A stretch of DNA of 64,000 bases from MGBC131033 sp910585655 (GTDB lineage Bacteria; Bacillota; Clostridia; Lachnospirales; Lachnospiraceae): positions 1 to 64,000 of the forward strand of contig CATBCG010000041.1 of NCBI GenBank assembly GCA_949502025.1. The letters are read 5' to 3'. The notes below the pieces were generated by a model. It saw nothing but the letters and a program-made list of their open reading frames with translations. It was not told the DNA's origin and searched no databases. The translations under genes and the position numbers were made by a program. This document shows positions 59,049 to 64,000 of this stretch, piece after piece (the first letter of the stretch is position 1; the number at the start of each line of letters is the position of its first letter).

Positions 59049-59315
59049 TTACTCGATCAATCCGGCTAATTTCGCCAGTTCGATAATCGACTTCTTGGAC
59101 ACTTTTTTATCGCAGTAGTCATACAGATCTTCTTTTTCGCCGGTGAAAATATCACTTGGCTCATATTTCTGCAAGATGATTCTGTTCTCTTCTACATAGA
59201 TTTCCAATGGGTCCCGTTCGGTTGCATCCATTGTCCTTCTAAGCTCAATCGGAAGTGTGATACGCCCAAGCTCATCTAATCTCCTGACAATACCAGTGCT
59301 TTTCATAGTAGCCAT
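59049..59315 (-). CDS. abrB: AbrB/SpoVT-type transition-state regulator
   Basis: 88 residues. The N-terminal swapped-hairpin DNA-binding domain reads STGIVRRLDELGRITLPIELRRTM, then LEIYVEENRIILQKYEPSD. The C-terminal half (about 35 residues) carries a KKVSKKSIIELAKLAGL helix. It is the AbrB-like regulator that lies next to rsmI (yabC) in many Firmicutes, repressing post-exponential genes in Bacillus. The ribosome site AAAGGATGG lies before the ATG. Confidence 0.92.
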   Translation of the reverse strand: MATMKSTGIVRRLDELGRITLPIELRRTMDATERDPLEIYVEENRIILQKYEPSDIFTGEKEDLYDYCDKKVSKKSIIELAKLAGLIE

Positions 59316-59480
59316 CCATCCTTTCTATAATTTTACTTTATCTATTGTAACATGTCGAAAATGTAATGTAAAGATAGAATTTTAGGAAAATTTGTATTTT
59401 ATTCGACGAATATTGCCATTTTATAAGGGAATTCAAGGCTTTCGGTATTCTGTAGCCGAAAACAGATCTAGGATGGACTG

Positions 59481-59508
59481 GTATAATCTTTTCTGGAACG
59501 CATATAGT
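59481..59508 (+). promoter_or_regulatory. Possible sigma-E-like promoter of spmA-spmB
   Basis: GTATAAT (59481-59487), 13 bases, CATATAGT (59501-59508). It resembles the sigma-E boxes with two mismatches each and a spacer one base short. spmA-spmB are mother-cell genes in Bacillus, which is the main support. Confidence 0.3.
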
Positions 59509-59569
59509 GAATCAAAGACCAGATGTCTGAGAACAGAAAAAGGGCGGCAGAGGAAGGGGAGAAGGTCGG

Positions 59570-60211
59570 ATGATTCATATTTTGTGGGCTGGTATGATTC
59601 TTTTGGGAGTGATCATAGGGATCTGCAGCGGACAGGGTGCGGCAGTAGGCGAGGCGGCGATCAGCTCTTCGAGAGAGGCAGTCACACTCTGTATTACAAT
59701 GCTGGGTGTGATGGCGCTTTGGACCGGCATTATGCAGATCGCCAGGGATTCCGGTCTGATAGCCGGAATGAGCAAGGGAATGCGTCCGGTGATGAAGGTG
59801 CTGTTTCCGGATTTGCCGAGGGAACATCCGGCGACCGAATACATTATTTCCAATATGATCGCCAACATTTTGGGACTTGGCTGGGCAGCGACTCCGTTAG
59901 GCTTGTCTGCTATGCGTGAGCTGGCAAAATGGGAGGAAGAGAAAGCCGGAAACAGCGTCAGAGGTCAAAATAGGATGAAAACAAGCGGACGAGCAAGCAT
60001 TGATATGTGTACGTTTTTGATTATCAATATTTCTTCTTTGCAGTTGATTCCGGTCAACATCATTGCCTACCGTACGCAATATGGGGCTGTCCGTCCGACG
60101 GATATCGTAGGGGCGGCAATGCTGGCTACCTTTTGTTCCACATTAGCCGGGGTGTTGTTTTCAATCGTGGCTAGAAAGATAGCAGCCAGAAAGAGAGTGG
60201 ACGGACGATGA
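59570..60211 (+). CDS. spmA: Spore maturation protein A (nucleoside-recognition domain)
   Basis: 213 residues, about four hydrophobic helices. WAGMILLGVIIGICSG, SREAVTLCITMLGVMALWTGIMQIARDSGLIAGMSK, FPREHPATEYIISNMIANILGLGWAATPLGLSAM-type segments are the SpmA signature. It acts with SpmB in forespore dehydration. The start is ATG 59570 behind GGGGAGAAGG. It overlaps spmB by four bases (ATGA). Confidence 0.92.
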   Translation: MIHILWAGMILLGVIIGICSGQGAAVGEAAISSSREAVTLCITMLGVMALWTGIMQIARDSGLIAGMSKGMRPVMKVLFPDLPREHPATEYIISNMIANILGLGWAATPLGLSAMRELAKWEEEKAGNSVRGQNRMKTSGRASIDMCTFLIINISSLQLIPVNIIAYRTQYGAVRPTDIVGAAMLATFCSTLAGVLFSIVARKIAARKRVDGR

Positions 60212-60729
60212 ATTTTCTTTTATATCTTTCTGATTATATGATTCCGATTGTGATTTTTTATATTATAGGGTTTGGTCTGCTGATGAAAACAAATGTCTTT
60301 GCTTCGTTTTTAAAGGGAGTAAAGGATGGTTTTCAGGTAGTGTTTGATATTGCGCCGACCTTGATTGCTCTGATGGTAAGCGTAGGTATGTTAAGGGCTT
60401 CCGGGGGGTTAGATTATCTGGCGGCGTTTCTTTCTCCTCTGACCTCCTGGCTTCACTTTCCAAGCCAGCTTGTACCACTGACTTTGATGAAAATGGTGTC
60501 CTCCTCTGCCGCAACCGGGCTCTTATTGGATATTTTTAAAGAATTTGGTACGGATTCTTATATTGGACGGGTTGCGTCGATTATGATGAGCAGTACAGAG
60601 ACCATTTTTTATACGATGTCGGTTTATTTTACAGCAGCGAAAGTACAAAAAACCCGCTATACTCTGGCAGGCGCTTTGGTAGCAACCCTGGCGGGGATTG
60701 TGGCAAGCGTGGTGTTAGCCGGCAGGTGA
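60208..60729 (+). CDS. spmB: Spore maturation protein B
   Basis: 173 residues, four to five helices. YMIPIVIFYIIGFGLLMKTNVFASFLKGVKDGFQVVFDIAPTLIALMVSVGMLRASG, LMKMVSSSAATGLLLDIFKEFGTDSYIGRVASIMMSSTETIFYTMSVYF are the SpmB motifs. It is needed with SpmA for normal spore core dehydration and heat resistance. Confidence 0.93.
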   Translation: MNFLLYLSDYMIPIVIFYIIGFGLLMKTNVFASFLKGVKDGFQVVFDIAPTLIALMVSVGMLRASGGLDYLAAFLSPLTSWLHFPSQLVPLTLMKMVSSSAATGLLLDIFKEFGTDSYIGRVASIMMSSTETIFYTMSVYFTAAKVQKTRYTLAGALVATLAGIVASVVLAGR

Positions 60730-60741
60730 GGGAGAAAGGTC

Positions 60742-60770
60742 TTGTCGTTGTAGGCGGAATCGGGTATAAT
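60742..60770 (+). promoter_or_regulatory. Promoter of the AAA/PIN-like module
   Basis: TTGTCG (60742-60747), 17 bases, TATAAT (60765-60770), about 57 bases before the original ATG at 60827. Confidence 0.75.
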
Positions 60771-60826
60771 AGGGAAAATAAGGATAGTCAAGAGGCTTTG
60801 ACATTTTAAGAACCGAGGAAATAAGA

Positions 60827-62094
60827 ATGATAAAATGTTTTTGAAATAAAATTTTAAAAGTTTTGAAAAAGCGGAATGGAATATAGAAGCATTAACAACG
60901 TTAATTGGAACGAATGCTTCTGGGAAAAGCAATGCCATAAAGGGGATCCGGATTCTTTCGGAGCTTGTAGCAGGGTTTGAGCTTGTTACTGTTTTAGATG
61001 GGACAAAAAGCATGAATGGAGCTGTCCGGGGTGGCAGTAAGGGCTGTCCAAGGTTTAAAACAAATACCTTTAAACTGGGTTGTCTGGTGGCATATAGCCA
61101 GGAACAGGATTTGCTGTATGAAATAAAAATCAATGTGGGAAATCGTATTTATATAGAAGAGGAAGCTTTGTATAAAGTACCCGTGGACAAGCTTTCACCG
61201 CGCTCTGATAAAATTTTTAAGACAAAGCCTTCTAAAACAGAAGGAGCGGATATTAAAGTAGAATACAAAAATGGAAAACGAGGGACAAATCCAGATGTTT
61301 TATGTATTCGGACAGCCGCTATTTTGCCGCAGATATTAACGAGGATGCCGCATGATACAGAGGAAGAGAGACAAACACTTTTTTGTATTCAAACAGTAAG
61401 GGATTCACTGAAAAATATTTTGGTATTAAATTCGATTCCGCAGAATATGAGAGGATATGCTAGGATATCGGATTGTGAGCTGCGGGTAGATTGTGAAAAT
61501 ATTTCTTCTGTTATGAGGGAGATGTGTCGGGAAAGAGATAAAAAACAGGAATTATTGGATATTATCGGAGAATTACCGGAAAATGAAGTTTTGGATATTG
61601 AATTTATTGAAACTCAGGTAGATGATGTTATATTTGCTTTAAAGGAGAAATATATCAATTCGACGGAAGTGGTAGATGCAAGAAAGCTTTCGGACGGAAC
61701 TCTTCGGTGTATGGCAGTTATTGTGGCTGCGTTGGTAAGCGTGCCAGGCAGTATGCTAATTATGGAAGAGGTAGATAATGGGATACATCCGACAAGAGTA
61801 GAAAAATTGATGGATAGTTTGCTGAAAATCGGGAAAAAACGAGGGATTGATATTATTGTCACAACTCATAATGCTATGCTGATGAACCAGTACAAAAAAG
61901 AACAGTTGGTAGGGGTGTCCATCGTTTATCGTGAAAACGAGAAAGGGACAAGTAAAATTGTTTCGTTTGTAGATATAGATACCTTTCCAGCGCTGCTAGC
62001 AACAGGGGGATTGGGGAATGCGATGACAGATAATCGGTTGCTTTCTACCATCAAAGAAAAAAAGGAAAAAGACTATACATGGCTAGGGGTATAA
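60827..62094 (+). pseudogene. AAA family ATPase (AAA_21/SMC-like) with a frameshifted 5' end
   Basis: The original start is very likely ATG 60827 behind GAGGAA, reading MIKCF, but the frame stops at once in a TTTTT run. The correct frame for the rest reads NFKSFEKAEWNIEALTTLIGTNASGKSNAI from 60850 on, with a clean Walker A (GTNASGKS). No start codon lies in that frame before ATG 61012, which is beyond the Walker A. Two small shifts, one extra T and two missing A, would restore one chain. The remainder has the ABC-like signature KLSDGTLRCMAVIVAAL, Walker B MLIMEEVDNGIHP and an H-loop VTTHN. It is probably inactive, or a base-calling error in homopolymers. Confidence 0.8.
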
Positions 62095-62096
62095 AG

Positions 62097-62357
62097 ATGA
62101 ATGTTAGATTTATAGATACTTCCATTATGCTGAATTTTTTGGAGGTTCCAGGGCGCTGTGCAGAAAAAGAGCGTGTGAAAGAGGAATGGAGGTTTATTTT
62201 GGAAAAAAAGGAAACTTTAATTATGCCGATTGCCACAATTATTGAGACCGGGAATCATATTGCTCATATAGCAGATGGGACAGCTATACATATTATTTTC
62301 GGGATCAGACATCCTTTTCACTGGAGGAGGATTATAGTAGGGATCGAATACTTTTAA
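62097..62357 (+). pseudogene. PIN-like domain protein, truncated partner of the AAA ATPase
   Basis: About 86 residues. MNVRFIDTSIMLNFLEVPG carries the first acidic residue of a PIN-like nuclease fold, and MPIATIIETGNHIAHIADG the second strand and Glu. After that the frame loses resemblance and stops at 62357, so the C-terminal half is missing. The start is ATG 62097, two bases after the ATPase stop; an earlier in-frame ATG (62079) overlaps the ATPase. The pair resembles ATPase-nuclease modules seen in defence islands, in decay here. Confidence 0.6.
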
Positions 62358-62405
62358 AAGACGCCATACAAAAATTCGGGCTGGTAGTAAGAGCCAGAAG
62401 GCTGT
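62263..62405 (+). pseudogene. Remnant coding segment in another frame
   Basis: A frame with no start codon reads SYTYYFRDQTSFSLEEDYSR followed by DRILLKDAIQKFGLVVRARR up to the stop at 62403-62405. The composition looks coding and amphipathic, unlike intergenic sequence. It may be the end of the PIN-like gene or of another gene joined by a deletion. I do not recognise it. Confidence 0.4.
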
Positions 62406-62470
62406 AATCATGAAAAAATGAGCTGAAAAAACAGGAGAGAAAAGGCAGGAGAGGGAAAGCGGGTGAACCA

Positions 62471-63499
62471 ATGCAAATAGAAGAGATAAAAAAGAAGCTT
62501 CAGACAAAGGAATATGATTTTTTAAGGGAGCATAAAAGCCTGGGGAATGCGCTGATGCTGCTGACATTGGGCGGAAGTCATGCCTATGGGATGGATAAGG
62601 AGGGATCGGATTTAGACATCCGGGGAATTGCTTTTAATTCAAAGGAAGAGATTCTGCTGGGAGAAGATTTTGAGCAGGTAGTGGATGTGGAAACGGATAC
62701 GGTACTTTATTCGTTTCACAAAATGCTGCTGCTTTTGACTGCAAACAATCCCAATACGATTGAAATTTTGGGCTGTAAGCCGGAGCATTACCTTTATCTG
62801 TCTGATTTGGGAAGGGAATTAAAGGAGCAGCGGCATATGTTTCTTTCCAAAATCTGTATCCATACATTCGGCGGCTATGCAGAGAGTCAGCTTCGGCGGA
62901 TGGAAAACAAGGCTGCCAGACTGGTCGGGCAAGAGCAGAGGGAAGCTTATATTTTAAAGAGCATCCAAAACGCCAAGTATGATTTTAAGACAAGATATTA
63001 TCCGCATGAGGATCAGGATATTACTTTATACATTGATAAAGCAGTACAAAAGGGATATGAGAGTGAGATTTTTATGGATGTGCGGCTGGAGCATTATCCG
63101 CTGCGGGATTGGGTTGGGATGTGGAATGAGATGAAAGCCATTATCAGCAGTTACAACAAAGTCGGTAAGCGAAATGAAAAAGCCATCAGTCATGATAAGT
63201 TGGGCAAGCATATGGCGCATTTGATCCGTTTGTATTTGATGTGCCTGGATATTTTGGAAAAAGAGGAGATCATTACTTACCGGGAAAAGGAGCATGATCT
63301 GCTGATGGATATTCGGAACGGAAACTATTTGGATGAGAACCGTCAGCCGTCCGACGCGTTTTACGATTTGTTAAACGAATACGAAAAGCGTTTAGAATAT
63401 GCCAAGAAACATACTTCGCTCCCGGAGCTTCCGAACAGGAAAAAAATCCGGGAGTTTCAGCTTTATGTCAATGAGCAGATTGTAAAGGGTCTGTTTTAA
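62471..63499 (+). CDS. Nucleotidyltransferase of the COG3541 (YcgL-like) family
   Basis: 342 residues. Polymerase-beta-type head: LLTLGGSHAYGMDKEGSDLDIRGIA (GS..YG and the metal-binding DLD). The rest is helical, including NTIEILGCKPEHYL and LGKHMAHLIRLYLMCLDIL. Such predicted nucleotidyltransferases occur in Firmicutes and phages, and their targets are unknown. The ribosome site is GAGAGGGAAAG before the ATG. It converges with the MATE gene and overlaps its 3' end by 32 bases. Confidence 0.85.
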   Translation: MQIEEIKKKLQTKEYDFLREHKSLGNALMLLTLGGSHAYGMDKEGSDLDIRGIAFNSKEEILLGEDFEQVVDVETDTVLYSFHKMLLLLTANNPNTIEILGCKPEHYLYLSDLGRELKEQRHMFLSKICIHTFGGYAESQLRRMENKAARLVGQEQREAYILKSIQNAKYDFKTRYYPHEDQDITLYIDKAVQKGYESEIFMDVRLEHYPLRDWVGMWNEMKAIISSYNKVGKRNEKAISHDKLGKHMAHLIRLYLMCLDILEKEEIITYREKEHDLLMDIRNGNYLDENRQPSDAFYDLLNEYEKRLEYAKKHTSLPELPNRKKIREFQLYVNEQIVKGLF

Positions 63500-64000
63500 C
63501 CTGGTGCTTTTTCAGCCAAAGAAAGACGCCGACACAGATCAGCACGGAGAGAAGCGAGCCGGTAGTCGATGCCAATCCCATAGGAAACAGGGTGTCGGCA
63601 AAATGGGTCGAGGTCAGGTAGGCGAGTGGAATACGGGCGCAGACGATGGAAATGGAATTATGAAAAAACGGAATCATTGAGAGACCATAGGCGCAGAAAT
63701 AACCACTGAAACAAAAATGGATTCCGGCGAAAATGCAGTCCCATACATAGCCGCGCATATATTGCCCGCCCAGACGGACGACCTCGTTGCTGCCTGCTTT
63801 TGCCTGGTCTACAAACAGGCTGACAAATGGTTCTGCTGCTATTTGCATGACCAATACGGCTAAAAATCCCCAGGAGGCGGCAATCAGGATCGCATAGCGC
63901 AGCGTCCGGCGGGCGCGGTCATGCCGTCTGGCGCCGATGTTTTGCGCGGCAAGTGCCGATACGGTGGAAAGCATGGTAGAAGGAACTAAAAAGATAAAGC
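63468..64000 (-). CDS. MATE family efflux transporter (C-terminal part, runs off the window)
   Basis: The C-terminal 177 residues or so of a multidrug/metabolite antiporter. The visible frame starts at the window edge with FIFLVPSTMLSTVSALAAQNIGARRHDRARR, the typical seventh-helix motif (PSxML...S.L.AQNIGA) of MATE proteins, and continues through four to five more helices. An ATG at 63974 inside this motif is not the real start. The gene ends tail-to-tail with the nucleotidyltransferase gene. Confidence 0.9.
   Translation of the reverse strand, partial: FIFLVPSTMLSTVSALAAQNIGARRHDRARRTLRYAILIAASWGFLAVLVMQIAAEPFVSLFVDQAKAGSNEVVRLGGQYMRGYVWDCIFAGIHFCFSGYFCAYGLSMIPFFHNSISIVCARIPLAYLTSTHFADTLFPMGLASTTGSLLSVLICVGVFLWLKKHQVKTDPLQSAH

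Noticed and set aside
61012..62094. AAA ATPase starting at ATG 61012 as an intact gene
   Set aside because: That start would drop the clean Walker A present in the same frame upstream and has no ribosome site.
1..64000. CRISPR arrays, tRNA or rRNA genes
   Set aside because: No regularly spaced repeats, cloverleaf-like segments or rRNA-like sequence were seen on either strand by eye; a tRNA and CRISPR scan was not possible.

Overview
The window looks like a chromosome segment of an anaerobic, spore-forming Lachnospiraceae-type Clostridium relative. Evidence: sporulation genes (spoIIR, spmA/spmB, a CotS-type coat kinase, a DUF3794-LysM protein), the tmk/yaaR-holB-ricT-trmN6-rsmI-abrB order known from Firmicutes, strong AGGAGG ribosome sites, and many proteins of Lachnospiraceae type (DUF6320, PEGA, AP2, PssD/PssE). 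I do not assign a genus.

Layout. (1) 1-121 is the 3' end of a group II intron, inserted just before a short motif that recurs behind two other terminators in the window. (2) 459-6566 is a C-glycoside deglycosidase-type cluster: a Gfo/Idh/MocA oxidoreductase (DgpA-like), a TIM-barrel subunit (DgpC-like), a small beta subunit (DgpB-like), an Fe-S/flavodoxin reductase and an AraC regulator fused to a GH39-like domain without its catalytic glutamates. (3) 6618-10768 (minus) holds a DUF6320 protein, a condensation-type acyltransferase, an HSL-type esterase and a Sel1-repeat protein. (4) 11077-14799 is an orphan sugar-binding lipoprotein and an intracellular GH5 enzyme, separated by a hairpin-rich repeat block. 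(5) 14907-19614 holds cca, a CotS kinase, a PEGA protein and a PrcB-like lipoprotein.

(6) 19615-21438 is the most interesting stretch. A type I toxin-antitoxin pair (31-residue membrane peptide plus antisense RNA) is followed by a serine recombinase, and then by a roughly 300-bp segment bounded by 28-bp inverted repeats. The segment carries a good promoter that now points away from the downstream genes, and one of its arms forms half of the recombinase terminator. This is the architecture of an invertible ON/OFF switch. (7) Downstream, 21439-34086, is an AP2-domain protein and a complete Wzx/Wzy-type exopolysaccharide operon: initiating sugar transferase, metallophosphoesterase, two Wzz-like proteins (one fused to a degenerate GGDEF domain), polymerase, PssD/PssE, three further glycosyltransferases and a flippase. 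Exopolysaccharide production is therefore predicted to be phase-variable.

(8) 34111-45858 is mixed chromosome: a MazG-like pyrophosphatase, a DUF3794-LysM spore protein with a sigma-E-like promoter, an unexplained promoter-to-terminator unit with tiny ORFs, a protein with a sigma-D-like promoter, ispE, a GntR regulator, spoIIR, ddl, a DUF1934 protein, a ferredoxin-type aldo/keto reductase and an AT-rich pair with a small P-loop protein. (9) 45944-53317 holds plsC, a VanY-type carboxypeptidase with a repeat tail, pncB, an amidohydrolase, a DUF3795 protein and a DUF1538 membrane protein, followed by a tandem P-II-like partner. (10) 54163-60729 holds a guanylate kinase, yaaR, holB, ricT, trmN6, rsmI, abrB, spmA and spmB. 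(11) 60827-64000 holds a decayed AAA ATPase/PIN-like pair, a COG3541 nucleotidyltransferase and a truncated MATE transporter. All calls come from reading the sequence; no database search was run.
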